The notes below the pieces were generated by a model that saw only the letters and a program-made list of their open reading frames with translations, was not told the origin of the DNA and made no database searches. Of a stretch of DNA of 28,909 nt, positions 14,176 through 22,678 are shown piece by piece. Position 1 is the stretch's first letter. Each line of letters starts with the position of its first letter. Origin of the DNA: Clostridia bacterium (GTDB lineage Bacteria > Bacillota > Clostridia > Oscillospirales > QAMX01); the NCBI GenBank assembly GCA_024404415.1, contig JAKSPX010000002.1:1-28909 (forward strand), read 5' to 3'. Both the position numbers and the translations under genes were made by a program.

Positions 14176-16155
14176 TTATTTCATGCGGAAGTCGATATTC
14201 TTCGGAAGGGTGCTGTTCTGCTTGATCCAGTCGAGGAAGGAAGCGGTGACCTTGATGTTGCGCTCCTTGGCGGCCTTGAGGGCGGTGTAATAATACCAGA
14301 GCTCGGAGAGCAGCACCTCGCCCTCGCGGACGTTGACGAAGTTGCGGTCGAAGAAGCCGTCCTCACAGAGCTCGGTCTCGCCGATGGCGAGGGAAGCGGA
14401 GACAGCGCTTATCATGACCCGCTCGTCGTCCTTATATTCCTCGGGGAGGGATTTGAAGACCTCGTAGGCCTTTTCGTGCTTTTTCTGCGCGACGAGAAGC
14501 TTTAAGTATTCCTGCGCAAAACCGACGTCGGTGAAGCCGAGGGAGAAGGCCTCGTCGTAATAGGCTTCGGCCTTGTCCTGATCGCTTTCGAGGACGGCCA
14601 GCGCGCGCAGAGCCCAGATATTGGACTTCGCTTTGACCGATTTCTTGAAGAGGCGGATGGCTTCCTCACGGTCGGGCACTTCGGCGGCGATAACGCCGAG
14701 CTGATAGTTCTTCTGCCAGCTCTCGGGAGAGGCGATCAGTGCTTCACGGACGCGGCTGTCGATGAGGTAGGAGGCGGGATCGGTGTCGGGAAGCGCACCG
14801 TTATCCAGAAGAGCGATCCAGTAATTCTGCTGATCGGTGATGGATTCCTCGGGGAAGAAGAAGCCTTCGGGCATGGATTCGCCGGCGGCTTTGCGCATAC
14901 GCGCTTCGAGCGCGCCCCAGCCGGAGCCCATGTGCAGGACTTTTTCGGGAGAACGCTTGCCGAGGATGGAGAACTTGCCGTGGAGGCCATAGAGCTTGGC
15001 GGGAGAGATGCGGGTGTGCAGTTCGTCGTCGAGGTAGGCGCAGGCGGCGTTCCAGTCGCGGTCATGGAGCTTGGTGGCGTCGCCGGTCAGACCGCCGAAG
15101 GCCGTGGTGAATTCCCACTCGCTCTTGGCGGGCATGATGAGGCCGTGGCGCTGGGAACGGCCGATGCCGGCCTGGATCTCGATATAAGAGCCGCCGCCCT
15201 CTTCGGAGAGGAATTCCTTCCATCTCCAGCCGCCGGGACGGTCGCCCCAGCAGAAGACCTTGCGGTAATGGAGAAGCGAGGTGGATTTTTCAAAGGTCAC
15301 GCTGCCGTCTTCGTAGGCCGCGGCCTCCCAGGGGGTCTTGACCTCCTTGGGGATCTGAACGAAGAAGTCGTTGGACTGCTTCATGTTGAGGGTGTAGGAA
15401 TAGTCCTTGGGGCCGAATTCCGGGAAGTACGGCATGTCGCCCATGGCGTTGATGCCGTTTTCGGGGCGGTTATACATGGCGCGCGAGCCGTTCATCAGGA
15501 CGCGGGTGGAGGAATCCTCCGGCACGGCGGTGGTGGACCACCAGTACATCGGGGAATCGTAGGGGTTGTCGTTCACGATGCGCACGTAGACGTAGAGCTC
15601 GCGGCTGCCCTCGGGAAGATGGAAATCGACCTGCCAGAAGAGCTTTTTCTGACGCTCGAATTCATAAATGCGGAAGAATCGCTCGTCGCCGTTGCCGATG
15701 ACTTCGGCGCAGAACATCGGGGAGCAGGTGGTGAAGGTGTGGCCGACCTGGCTGATGTTCCATTCCACACCGCCGGAGAGCCATGCGTCGCGGATGGCGA
15801 GGTTGGCGGGCTGGATGACCGGGTTGCGGAAGAGGAGTTCGCGTTCCTGATCCTTGTCGTAGAGAGAATAGAGCCTTCCGCCGTAATCGCAGAGGATGGT
15901 GGCGCGCAGGTGGTCGTTTTCGAGGAGAACGGCCTTTAAGGGCTTTTTCACCCGGTTGCGGTCGTAGCGGTCCTGCATCAGGTAGGGGAGCACGCGCTTG
16001 CCGCCGTTCTTGCCGAGGAGATAGGCCTCTTCCTCGGTGAAGGTCTCGTCATAGGGGAGATGGGCGTCGGGATCTTCCGCACGGAAGGCGGGAAGCGGGT
16101 TTTCACCGCCGAGATCGGCGCTCGGAAGGATGATTTCCGTATATTGGATCTGCAT
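14176..16155 (-). CDS. DUF5107 domain protein with C-terminal TPR-like repeats
   Basis: 659 residues without a signal peptide. The N-terminal half has the DUF5107 pattern: PYLMQDRYDRN, VLLENDHLRATILCDYGGRLYSLYDK, NPVIQPANLAIRDAWLSGGVEWNI and a TCSPMF motif. This domain has an aldose-epimerase-like sugar-binding fold and is found near glycoside hydrolases. The second half (about 480-600) is helical and resembles tetratricopeptide repeats (ALRALAVLESDQDKAEAYYDEA). An intracellular role in carbohydrate handling is inferred; no catalytic assignment is possible. The start has AAGAGG 8 bases upstream and a good promoter 50 bases upstream. Confidence 0.88.
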   Translation of the reverse strand: MQIQYTEIILPSADLGGENPLPAFRAEDPDAHLPYDETFTEEEAYLLGKNGGKRVLPYLMQDRYDRNRVKKPLKAVLLENDHLRATILCDYGGRLYSLYDKDQERELLFRNPVIQPANLAIRDAWLSGGVEWNISQVGHTFTTCSPMFCAEVIGNGDERFFRIYEFERQKKLFWQVDFHLPEGSRELYVYVRIVNDNPYDSPMYWWSTTAVPEDSSTRVLMNGSRAMYNRPENGINAMGDMPYFPEFGPKDYSYTLNMKQSNDFFVQIPKEVKTPWEAAAYEDGSVTFEKSTSLLHYRKVFCWGDRPGGWRWKEFLSEEGGGSYIEIQAGIGRSQRHGLIMPAKSEWEFTTAFGGLTGDATKLHDRDWNAACAYLDDELHTRISPAKLYGLHGKFSILGKRSPEKVLHMGSGWGALEARMRKAAGESMPEGFFFPEESITDQQNYWIALLDNGALPDTDPASYLIDSRVREALIASPESWQKNYQLGVIAAEVPDREEAIRLFKKSVKAKSNIWALRALAVLESDQDKAEAYYDEAFSLGFTDVGFAQEYLKLLVAQKKHEKAYEVFKSLPEEYKDDERVMISAVSASLAIGETELCEDGFFDRNFVNVREGEVLLSELWYYYTALKAAKERNIKVTASFLDWIKQNSTLPKNIDFRMK

Positions 16156-16204
16156 AAAACGACCTCTTTTCTTTCAAGCCGGATTTGGCATATAACTTAT
16201 CAAC

Positions 16205-16233
16205 AGTATACACGATTTTCGGAAAAAAGACAA
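16205..16233 (-). promoter_or_regulatory. promoter of the DUF5107-DUF1648-pncB operon
   Basis: On the minus strand TTGTCT (16233-16228) is followed after 17 bases by TATACT (16210-16205), with GTG immediately before the -10. The start of transcription would be near 16198, leaving a ~43-base leader. Confidence 0.65.
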
Positions 16234-16279
16234 TATCCGACGAAAAAATAAAAATCCGATGAAAAGAAAGATTTTTTTC

Positions 16280-16308
16280 TTTACAAGAAGCCGCAGAATG
16301 AGTATAAT
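16280..16308 (+). promoter_or_regulatory. promoter of the membrane protein / YkgJ-like gene pair
   Basis: TTTACA (16280-16285), a 17-base spacer and a perfect TATAAT (16303-16308). Transcription would begin near 16315, giving a 5' leader of about 100 bases before the ATG at 16415. Confidence 0.75.
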
Positions 16309-16414
16309 AAATAAAGCATCCGCGGAAGTTTCCGGCGGGGGAGTTTCATCTCCGGGGGCCGTCAGTGACGATAAACGCGGGCAGAAAAGCGGTTACGGAA
16401 AGGAAAAAGTCACC

Positions 16415-16993
16415 ATGAGTCAGGAGATCAATGTTCAGGTCAGCGGCAAAACCGTCCGTCTGGACGATCAATATGTTTACGAAGCCAAGCTTCTTTATAA
16501 CGAGGCGGCGTCGCTTGTCAAAGCCGCCCAGGAAGCGCCCGTCATCAGCGATGAGCAGGTGGAAGCGGATATGGACGAAGCCGCGGCCGCGAAACACTAC
16601 CACGGCGTCGGCGCCATCATTACCTTCAGCCTCTTCTTTGCCCTCGGCCTTGCGTCGCTTGCCCTGCCGCTTGAGCCCTTCCTTTCCCGCGCGCCGATCT
16701 GCGGCGTTTTCGTCGGCATTGGCGGCATCATCCTCTTTTCCTACCTTCTGAGAAGCGACAAACGCGCGGAAAAGAAGGAAACCTATCAGAACATCCTCGC
16801 TTCCTACGGCGTTGACGACATTGACGACATTCCCGCCGCCGCCGATGAGCGCAAGGAAAAAGATCAGAAGAGCCGTGAGGCTTTTGAAAAGCTCCTCACC
16901 TTCATCCGCTACGCCAATCCCGCGGCGGAGACCCCTGCGGACTGCGAACTGACCATCACCACCCTGGAACGCCTTCTGAAGCAGGGTGTGTGA
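16415..16993 (+). CDS. uncharacterised protein with two membrane helices
   Basis: 192 residues. I do not recognise a family. An acidic cytosolic-like N-terminus (1-62) is followed by two hydrophobic segments (64-86 and 93-112) joined by a tight turn, then a charged, mostly helical tail. The start at ATG 16415 is chosen because AAGGA lies upstream; the open frame continues to 16259 but that part covers the promoter and leader. It is separated by one base from the following cysteine-rich gene, so the two are translated together. A membrane anchor or partner for that protein is possible but unproven. Confidence 0.75.
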   Translation: MSQEINVQVSGKTVRLDDQYVYEAKLLYNEAASLVKAAQEAPVISDEQVEADMDEAAAAKHYHGVGAIITFSLFFALGLASLALPLEPFLSRAPICGVFVGIGGIILFSYLLRSDKRAEKKETYQNILASYGVDDIDDIPAAADERKEKDQKSREAFEKLLTFIRYANPAAETPADCELTITTLERLLKQGV

Positions 16994-16994
16994 C

Positions 16995-17474
16995 ATGAAT
17001 GTCGGCGAAATTCTCGCGCTCTATCGTGTGCTTGGGAGCCTGACGCCCATCAGGGCCGACTGCGGGGAGCTCTGCGAGGCGGCATGCTGCAAGGGGAGCG
17101 ACGAGGACGGCATGCTTTTATTGCCGGGAGAAGAAAAGCTTCTTCGCTTTTCGCCCGATCTGCGTCTGAAAACAAGTCAGAACGGCAGAGCCTACGCCGT
17201 CTGCAACGGAAAATGCGTTCGCGTGCTGCGCCCGTTTTCCTGCCGCATCTATCCGCTTGCCATTCTGAAGGATGGTGACAATGTGCGCATCGTCGCTGAC
17301 CCGCGCGCGAAATACACCTGTCCGCTTCTGAAAGCGCCGGAATACATCGACCCGGATTTCGTGCGCGCCCTGAGAAAAGCGGGAAAGCTCATGATGAAAA
17401 GTGCGTCCGGCAGGGCGTATCTGGATTTGCTTGCGGAAGAGCTCCGCGCCTACTACCGTTTTACCGGAAAATAA
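16995..17474 (+). CDS. YkgJ-like cysteine-cluster protein
   Basis: 159 residues. Eight cysteines are arranged as C23-x3-C27-x3-C31-C32, then C70-x3-C74, C83 in RPFSCRIYPL, and C109. The RPxxCRxYPL sequence and clustered cysteines match the YkgJ family, thought to bind zinc or an iron-sulfur centre; its biochemical role is not settled. The ATG at 16995 overlaps no gene but follows the upstream stop by one base. The in-frame GTG nine bases earlier overlaps the upstream stop and lacks a ribosome site. Initiation probably relies on coupling, since only a weak GCAGGG is present. A terminator follows directly. Confidence 0.85.
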   Translation: MNVGEILALYRVLGSLTPIRADCGELCEAACCKGSDEDGMLLLPGEEKLLRFSPDLRLKTSQNGRAYAVCNGKCVRVLRPFSCRIYPLAILKDGDNVRIVADPRAKYTCPLLKAPEYIDPDFVRALRKAGKLMMKSASGRAYLDLLAEELRAYYRFTGK

Positions 17475-17479
17475 AGTAA

Positions 17480-17510
17480 CGCTCCGCCTTTTCTTCGGCG
17501 GAGCGCCTTT
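17480..17510 (+). terminator. terminator after the YkgJ-like gene
   Basis: CGCTCCGCC (17480-17488) pairs with GGCGGAGCG (17497-17505) around an eight-base T-rich loop. It is followed by CCTTTGC, a short T-run, so termination may be partial and read-through into comM is possible. Confidence 0.65.
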
Positions 17511-17539
17511 GCATCAGACGAAAATAAGGAGATGAGGTC

Positions 17540-19045
17540 ATGGTTGCCAATATCGCGTCGATCGGTCTCTGGGGGATCGAGGGCTACCGCGTGGAGTGCG
17601 AATGCGATCTCTCGGGAGGGCTCCCGACCTTTGAGGTCGTCGGCCTGCCGGATGCGGCGGTCAAGGAATCGCGCGACCGCGTGCGTGCGGCCATCCGCAA
17701 CAGCGGCTTTGAATTCCCCATGCGCCGCATCACGGTCAATCTGGCCCCTGCGGATATGCGCAAGGAAGGCCCCATCTACGACCTGCCCATCCTGCTTTCC
17801 ATCCTCCGCTCGTCCGGCAGACTGGAAGCCCTGCCGGAGGGCGCCTGCTTTGTCGGTGAACTCTCGCTTTCCGGCGAACTGCGGCCGGTGACCGGTGCGC
17901 TGCCCATGGCAATGGCCGCGGCGGAGGCGGGCATGAAACGCATCTATCTGCCCAGAGAAAACGCGCCGGAGGCGGCTTACGCCGAAAATATCGAGGTCTA
18001 CGGCATAGATAAGGTCAGTACATTGATCGAGCATATCAATAACGGCCGCGAGCTGCGCCCCGAGGAACCGCGCGAGGCCGGTGAACGAAGCAAGCACCTG
18101 CCGGATTTCGCCGACGTCAAGGGTCAGCTTACCGCGCGGCGCGCCGTGGAGATCGCCGCGGCGGGCAGACACAATATCGTTATGATCGGGCCGCCGGGCG
18201 CCGGAAAAAGCATGATTGCCGCCCGCATCCCCTCCATTATGCCGGAACTCACGCGCGAAGAGGCGCTGGAATGCACCAAAATCCACTCGGTGGCGGGCCT
18301 GACCGGCCATTCGTCGCCGCTCATCACGGTGCCGCCCTTCCGCGCGCCGCACCACACCGTCTCTTCCGTCGGTCTTTCGGGCGGCGGAACGGTACCGCGC
18401 CCGGGTGAGGTGGCGCGCGCGCACACCGGCATCCTCGTCTTGGCCGAGCTTCCCGAATACAAAAACGAGGCGCTCGAGATCCTGCGCCAGCCACTGGAAA
18501 ACGGCAGTATCACCATTTCCCGCGCGGCGGGAAGCTGCAGTTATCCTTGCTCCTTCATGCTGGTCTGCGCCATGAACCCCTGCAAGTGCGGCTGGTACGG
18601 CCATCCGACCCACCCCTGCACCTGCCGGGAGGACGCCAGAAAACAGTATATTTCCCGCATTTCCGGCCCGCTTCTGGACCGCATCGACATGCACATCGTC
18701 GTTCCGGCGGTCAAATACAACGACCTGAATAACAAACGGCCGAGCGAATCCAGCAAGTCGATCAAAATGCGCGTGGTGGAGGCCCGCAAACGCGCCGAGG
18801 AACGCGGCTTTTCCTCCAACGCCGCCATGCACGCGTCGGACATCCGAAAATACTGCGTGCTGGATCAGGCGGGCAGCACCATCCTCGAAGCGGCCTTTGA
18901 AAGGCTTGGCATGACGGCGCGCGGGCACGACCGCATCCTGAAGGTCGCCCGCACAATCGCCGATCTCGCGGGGAGCAAGGATATTCAGGTCAATCACGTC
19001 GCCGAGGCCATCCAGTATCGCTGCCTCGACAGAGAAAACTTCTGA
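17540..19045 (+). CDS. comM: ComM/YifB family Mg-chelatase-like AAA+ ATPase
   Basis: 501 residues, full length. The N-terminal YifB domain contains GLPDAAVKESRDRVRAAI and NLAPADMRKEG. Walker A is GPPGAGKS (217-224), and the PFRAPHHT and AMNPCKCG motifs and the C-terminal RVARTIAD-type segment are present. In other bacteria ComM is a hexameric helicase that helps branch migration during natural transformation. The Walker B region, normally LFLDELPEF, reads LVLAELPEY: the metal-coordinating Asp is Ala302 (codon 18443-18445). That would be expected to cripple ATP hydrolysis, or is a single-base error. AAGGAG lies upstream of ATG 17540. The gene ends at a terminator shared with the convergent XRE gene. 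Confidence 0.95.
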   Translation: MVANIASIGLWGIEGYRVECECDLSGGLPTFEVVGLPDAAVKESRDRVRAAIRNSGFEFPMRRITVNLAPADMRKEGPIYDLPILLSILRSSGRLEALPEGACFVGELSLSGELRPVTGALPMAMAAAEAGMKRIYLPRENAPEAAYAENIEVYGIDKVSTLIEHINNGRELRPEEPREAGERSKHLPDFADVKGQLTARRAVEIAAAGRHNIVMIGPPGAGKSMIAARIPSIMPELTREEALECTKIHSVAGLTGHSSPLITVPPFRAPHHTVSSVGLSGGGTVPRPGEVARAHTGILVLAELPEYKNEALEILRQPLENGSITISRAAGSCSYPCSFMLVCAMNPCKCGWYGHPTHPCTCREDARKQYISRISGPLLDRIDMHIVVPAVKYNDLNNKRPSESSKSIKMRVVEARKRAEERGFSSNAAMHASDIRKYCVLDQAGSTILEAAFERLGMTARGHDRILKVARTIADLAGSKDIQVNHVAEAIQYRCLDRENF

Positions 19046-19060
19046 AACGGCAAAAATGAA

Positions 19061-19100
19061 GACGGTTGAAGGATTTTACCTTTCAACCGTCTCTTTTTTT
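19061..19100. terminator. bidirectional terminator between comM and the XRE regulator
   Basis: GACGGTTGAA (19061-19070) pairs with TTCAACCGTC (19082-19091), followed on the plus strand by TCTTTTTTT. Read on the minus strand the hairpin ends in TTCATTTTTG. It overlaps the last bases of the convergent regulator gene. Confidence 0.88.
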
Positions 19101-19704
19101 ATTTGTTCTTGCCGTACCGAAGCGAGGACCAGAGCAGGATAATGATCTGCCCCGGGATGCCGAGCAGGAAAAGAAGCCAGAAATTGATGCCCGCGGCGAG
19201 CAGTGTGAGATAAAGCGAGGTCAGAACCGCCCACATCAGAAGGGACACGATGAGGTAATTGCGCTTGCGGTCAAACCAGATGACGTTGAAGACCAGCCAG
19301 ACGACCAGCGAGAGCGGCACGGCGTAGAGAAAGACCAGCCAGTGCCAGGAGGCATATTGCTTTGCCGCGTCCAGCGAAATGAAGACCAGGGTCGCGATCA
19401 GCCACACGAAGAGGATGCTCATGCCGGTGATGGCGGCGTGGTTGCGGATGACGCGCTTTCTCTCGGGCGCGGGAGCGGGGGCGGCGTCAGGCGCATGGCG
19501 GGTAACGAGGTAGTCAAGCGTCACGCCGAAGCGCCGGGCAATGCTCAGTAAAACCGTCACGTCGGGAAGCGAGTCGCCGCGCTCCCACTTGGAAACGGCT
19601 TTATCGGTGTAGTTGAGCTCTTCGGCGAGCTGGCCCTGCGTCAGACCGTTTTTCTGGCGGAGAGCGGTGATATTATCCGCGATGATGATCTTGATGTCGT
19701 TCAT
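19099..19704 (-). CDS. XRE-family regulator with C-terminal membrane domain
   Basis: 201 residues. Residues ~6-62 form an HTH_3 domain (LRQKNGLTQGQLAEELNYTDKAVSKWERG, then FGVTLDYLV). After a short proline/alanine linker the rest contains about four hydrophobic segments, so the regulator is probably anchored in the membrane. Such HTH-membrane proteins are common in Firmicutes and may sense envelope or small-molecule cues. The gene begins nine bases after the GH35 stop with only a weak ribosome site, so translation is probably coupled. Co-transcription with the beta-galactosidase suggests it controls that gene or responds to its product, which is inference. Confidence 0.9.
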   Translation of the reverse strand: MNDIKIIIADNITALRQKNGLTQGQLAEELNYTDKAVSKWERGDSLPDVTVLLSIARRFGVTLDYLVTRHAPDAAPAPAPERKRVIRNHAAITGMSILFVWLIATLVFISLDAAKQYASWHWLVFLYAVPLSLVVWLVFNVIWFDRKRNYLIVSLLMWAVLTSLYLTLLAAGINFWLLFLLGIPGQIIILLWSSLRYGKNK

Positions 19705-19713
19705 GGCCTGATT

Positions 19714-21471
19714 TTAACCGAGGTCGGGGGTATCGGTGAAGAGGATGGAGGCTCTGTCGCTTCCGTCGGTCTCGAAGACGATGATCTCGTTTTCGCCCTT
19801 TTTGAGCATTGGCGCCGGGCAGTAAAGGGTCTTCTGCGGGCCCGCGTCGTTATAATAGCGGCCGAGGTTGAAGCCGTTGACCATCACAAAGCCGTGGTGG
19901 AAGCCGTCGAGGCGGATGAAGGTGTCCTTCGGCTCCTCATTGATCGTCAGGGACCCGCGCAGGAAAGCGGAGCCCTCGAAAGCACCGTTGTTTTTCTTGT
20001 AGGGGATGCCCTTGAGGGAATCGGCGGTCATGGGAAGCGGGTACATATCCCAGCCGTAGTGATTCTGCTGGCCGAAGCGGATGCCCACCATGCCCTTGTG
20101 GTCAAACATCTCGGGGCCGTAGTTGATGCGGCCCATGTTTTCGACCAGAATGTCCATTCTGACCGATTCGTCAAAGCCGAGTTTGACGGTGACCTCGTCC
20201 TTGCGGCGGTCGCGTTCCCAGATGCCTTTTTTCTCGCCGTCCATGTAGATGACGGCGCGGTCGTGCAGAGCGGCAGCTTCCAGCTTCATTTCTTCGCGTG
20301 GGCCGCGGACGACGGTGGAATAGAGGGTAAAGCCGAAGTCCTGCCCGAGGGCTTCCTGCCACATGGGGGCGGCGGCGTGGTGAGGAGAGGCGATCTTATC
20401 GACGACGTCCAAAAGATCGGCCTTTTCGGTGAACTCGAGAACACCGTAGGCCGCCTTTTCGCTGTTCTTGACGGTGAGGGGCGGGAGCTCGCCGAAGAAT
20501 TCCTCGTTGATCTTCCGCACGGCATAGTAGGCCGGAGTGAGGTCGCCCGCCTCGCTCAGAAGCGCGTTATAATCGTAGCTGGTGATGGTCGGCTCGTAGG
20601 CGTCATGATGGTTGGCACCGTTCATGAAGCCGAAGTTGGTGCCGCCGTGGAACATATAGAAGTTGAGCGACGCGCCGGATTCCAGCATATCGCGGAAAAG
20701 ACCGGCCAGCTCGTCGGCCTCGCGGACGTGGTGCTCTTCGTACCAGTGGTCAAACCATCCGCACCAGTATTCGCCGCACATCAGAGGCTGATCCTTGCGG
20801 AATTTTTGGAGCATGGCGAAGTTTTCCTTCGGGTTGGAGCCGAAATTGGCCACGCACAGGCGGTCGGGAAGGGTGCCGCCGCCGAGCATCCAGAAGCAGG
20901 GGCCGTCGGAGGTGAAGAGCGTGACGTCCACGCCGCATTCGCGGTAGATCTCCTCCACGGCGCGGAGGTATTCCTTGTCGTTGCCGAAGGAGCCGTATTC
21001 GTTCTCTATCTGCACCATGATGACGTTGCCGCCGTGGGTGGAAAGGCGCGGGGTGACGATCTCGAAGAGGGCACGATAGTAAGGACGCACCTTGGAAAGG
21101 TAAAGAGGATCGTTGCAGCGGATGGCCATGTTTTCATAGTTCAGAAGCCAGGAGGGAAGGCCGCCCGCCTCCCATTCGCTGCAGATATAGGGGCCGGGGC
21201 GGAGAATGACGTTGAGGCCGAGAGATTTGGCTTCGTCGATGTAGGCGGCGAGATCCAGCATGCCCGAAAAATCGAATTCATCCTCACACGGCTCGTGAAG
21301 ATTCCAGCAGGTGTAGGTTTCGACCGTGTTGAAGCCGCATTCCTTCAGTTTTAAGAGGCGGTCGTGCCAGTAGGCGCGGGGGATGCGGAAATAGTGCATA
21401 GCGCCCGAAACGATGGTGTAAGGTTTGCCGTCCATGAGGAAGGACGAGGCGTTGTAGGTGAGAATGCCCAT
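19714..21471 (-). CDS. GH35 beta-galactosidase
   Basis: 585 residues, no signal peptide, so it acts inside the cell on imported galactosides. The GH35 barrel begins with the characteristic SGAMHYFRIPRAYWHDRL and TYTCWNLHEP. The acid/base is E158 in QIENEYG and the nucleophile E234 in MCGEYWCGW. The C-terminal part (about 350-585) has the beta-sandwich sequence of family 35, including NGFNLGRYYNDAGPQKTLY. AAAGGAG lies upstream of the ATG at 21471. It removes terminal beta-galactose from oligosaccharides; linkage preference cannot be told. It is followed by an XRE regulator gene. Confidence 0.96.
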   Translation of the reverse strand: MGILTYNASSFLMDGKPYTIVSGAMHYFRIPRAYWHDRLLKLKECGFNTVETYTCWNLHEPCEDEFDFSGMLDLAAYIDEAKSLGLNVILRPGPYICSEWEAGGLPSWLLNYENMAIRCNDPLYLSKVRPYYRALFEIVTPRLSTHGGNVIMVQIENEYGSFGNDKEYLRAVEEIYRECGVDVTLFTSDGPCFWMLGGGTLPDRLCVANFGSNPKENFAMLQKFRKDQPLMCGEYWCGWFDHWYEEHHVREADELAGLFRDMLESGASLNFYMFHGGTNFGFMNGANHHDAYEPTITSYDYNALLSEAGDLTPAYYAVRKINEEFFGELPPLTVKNSEKAAYGVLEFTEKADLLDVVDKIASPHHAAAPMWQEALGQDFGFTLYSTVVRGPREEMKLEAAALHDRAVIYMDGEKKGIWERDRRKDEVTVKLGFDESVRMDILVENMGRINYGPEMFDHKGMVGIRFGQQNHYGWDMYPLPMTADSLKGIPYKKNNGAFEGSAFLRGSLTINEEPKDTFIRLDGFHHGFVMVNGFNLGRYYNDAGPQKTLYCPAPMLKKGENEIIVFETDGSDRASILFTDTPDLG

Positions 21472-21744
21472 AAGTTATCCGGCTCCTTTGTGTTTTTGTG
21501 GAAATAACTCTATCATATCCGGCGAAAAAATGCAAGTGAAAAAGGAAGACTTATCCATAATGAAAAGTGATGGGAATTATGCCAATTACGCAAAATACCG
21601 GAGGATTCTACTGCCGGTAGAGCGGCATTTCGGGACTCTCCTGCGCGGGAAATTACGGTAGACGACATAAATGAAACGGTAGGTTGCTATTTTCTGCCCT
21701 TTTGAGGTATGCTAAGAATACCGGGAACGAAAGGAGCAGACTTC
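21472..21744. other. intergenic region between divergent GH35 and DegV genes
   Basis: This AT-rich 273-base stretch holds the divergent start regions. For GH35 a TATGAT lies on the minus strand about 50 bases before the ATG, with a weak TTCACT 18 bases upstream. In the middle, TACCGG...CCGGTA can form a short stem. No convincing gene or RNA was found; the 67-residue open frame at 21458-21661 lacks a ribosome site. Confidence 0.5.
21684..21713 (+). promoter_or_regulatory. possible promoter of the DegV gene
   Basis: TTGCTA (21684-21689) and TATGCT (21708-21713) are separated by 18 bases, placing the transcription start near 21720 and the ATG at 21745. Both boxes match four of six consensus bases or better. 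Confidence 0.45.
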
Positions 21745-22635
21745 ATGCAGAGCAAATTTCTTTTATCATGCGAATCCACCGTTGACCTCCCTTATGACTA
21801 TGTCGCGGGGAGGGATATCAGCGTCTTATTTTATACCTATACATTCGGGGACGAAGAGCTGACCGACGACATGGGGCGCGACGAGGAAGCCCTGCCGGGG
21901 TTTTATAAAAGGCTCCGAAAAGGGGAGATCCCCGTGACTTCGCAGATCAACACCGCGACTTACGAGGCGTATTTTGAAGACCTGCTCAAAAAAGGCGACG
22001 TATTGCACATCGCGTTCGGCTCCGGCATGACCTCTTCGGTCTATCGGGCCGAAAAAGCGGCGGAAAACTTGCGTGAAAAGTACCCGGAAAGGCGCATCAC
22101 GGTCATAGATTCGCTCTGCAGTTCGGCGGGATACGGCATGCTGGTCGATTCCGCGGCCGATCTGCGTGACGCGGGAAAGAGCATGGAGGAGACGGAGGCG
22201 TGGCTCCTCACCATGCGCACAAAAGTGCACCACCAGTTTTTCTCCACCGATCTTACCTATTTCCGCCGCAGCGGGCGGATGTCGGGCCCGGCGGCCTCGG
22301 TCGCGGCGATCCTGAATATCTGTCCTTTGATGCACCTCGATAAAAGCGGGCACATCGTCGCCTACGACAAGGTGCGCGGACGGAAGAATGCCGTGAAGGA
22401 GACCGTGAATGCCATGGCGGCGCACGCGGAGGGCGGAAAAGATTATGAGGACAAGTGCTTCATCGTGCATTCGGATTGTATCAGAGAGGCGGAATGCCTC
22501 CGGGAGGAGATAATGAAGACCTTCCCCAAACTCGAAAGCGTGCCGGTCTACCCGATCGGGACCATCATCGCCTCCCATTCCGGCCCCGGCACCGTCGCGG
22601 TCTTCTTTTACGGGGACGAACGGGAGAAAAAGTGA
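21745..22635 (+). CDS. DegV family protein (fatty-acid binding)
   Basis: 296 residues, the usual length for DegV. The N-terminus has the SCESTVDLP motif that corresponds to the family's DSTxDLP. Later segments TSQINTATYEAYF, AFGSGMTSSVYRAE, VIDSLCSSAGYGMLV and the C-terminal SHSGPGTVAVFFYG all fit the family. DegV/FakB proteins hold a fatty acid; some pass it to the FakA kinase for phospholipid synthesis. No fakA is present here, so that role is only family knowledge. The ATG at 21745 has AAAGGAG 8 bases upstream, which rules out the longer in-frame start at 21709. Confidence 0.94.
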   Translation: MQSKFLLSCESTVDLPYDYVAGRDISVLFYTYTFGDEELTDDMGRDEEALPGFYKRLRKGEIPVTSQINTATYEAYFEDLLKKGDVLHIAFGSGMTSSVYRAEKAAENLREKYPERRITVIDSLCSSAGYGMLVDSAADLRDAGKSMEETEAWLLTMRTKVHHQFFSTDLTYFRRSGRMSGPAASVAAILNICPLMHLDKSGHIVAYDKVRGRKNAVKETVNAMAAHAEGGKDYEDKCFIVHSDCIREAECLREEIMKTFPKLESVPVYPIGTIIASHSGPGTVAVFFYGDEREKK

Positions 22636-22639
22636 ATGA

Positions 22640-22678
22640 AAACGGCTTCCGGACGAGTCCGGAAGCCGTTTGGTTTTA
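22640..22678. terminator. terminator after degV-family gene
   Basis: A perfect 14-bp stem (22640-22653 with 22658-22671) and a CGAG loop are followed by GGTTTTAA on the plus strand. It also overlaps the end of the convergent P-II-like gene (stop near 22676) and may serve both. Confidence 0.88.

Larger units (their letters stand above)
16156..16414. other. divergent promoter region between the DUF5107 operon and a membrane-protein operon
   Basis: This 259-base AT-rich stretch holds two diverging promoters. It also holds a ~100-base GC-rich plus-strand leader with a composite hairpin (CGGC...GCCG outside and GGAG/CTCC inside, 16333-16361) and a short CGTCA-G-TGACG palindrome (16360-16370). I recognise no known riboswitch. 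Confidence 0.5.

Noticed and set aside
16315..16414. Known riboswitch in the leader
   Set aside because: I could not match the conserved core of any riboswitch class that I know; only simple hairpins were found.
17453..18997. 514-residue open frame on the minus strand
   Set aside because: It is antisense to comM, rich in Arg/His/Ala, and overlaps a clear conserved gene.
21458..21661. 67-residue open frame on the plus strand
   Set aside because: It begins inside the GH35 start region, has no ribosome site and shows no protein-like pattern.
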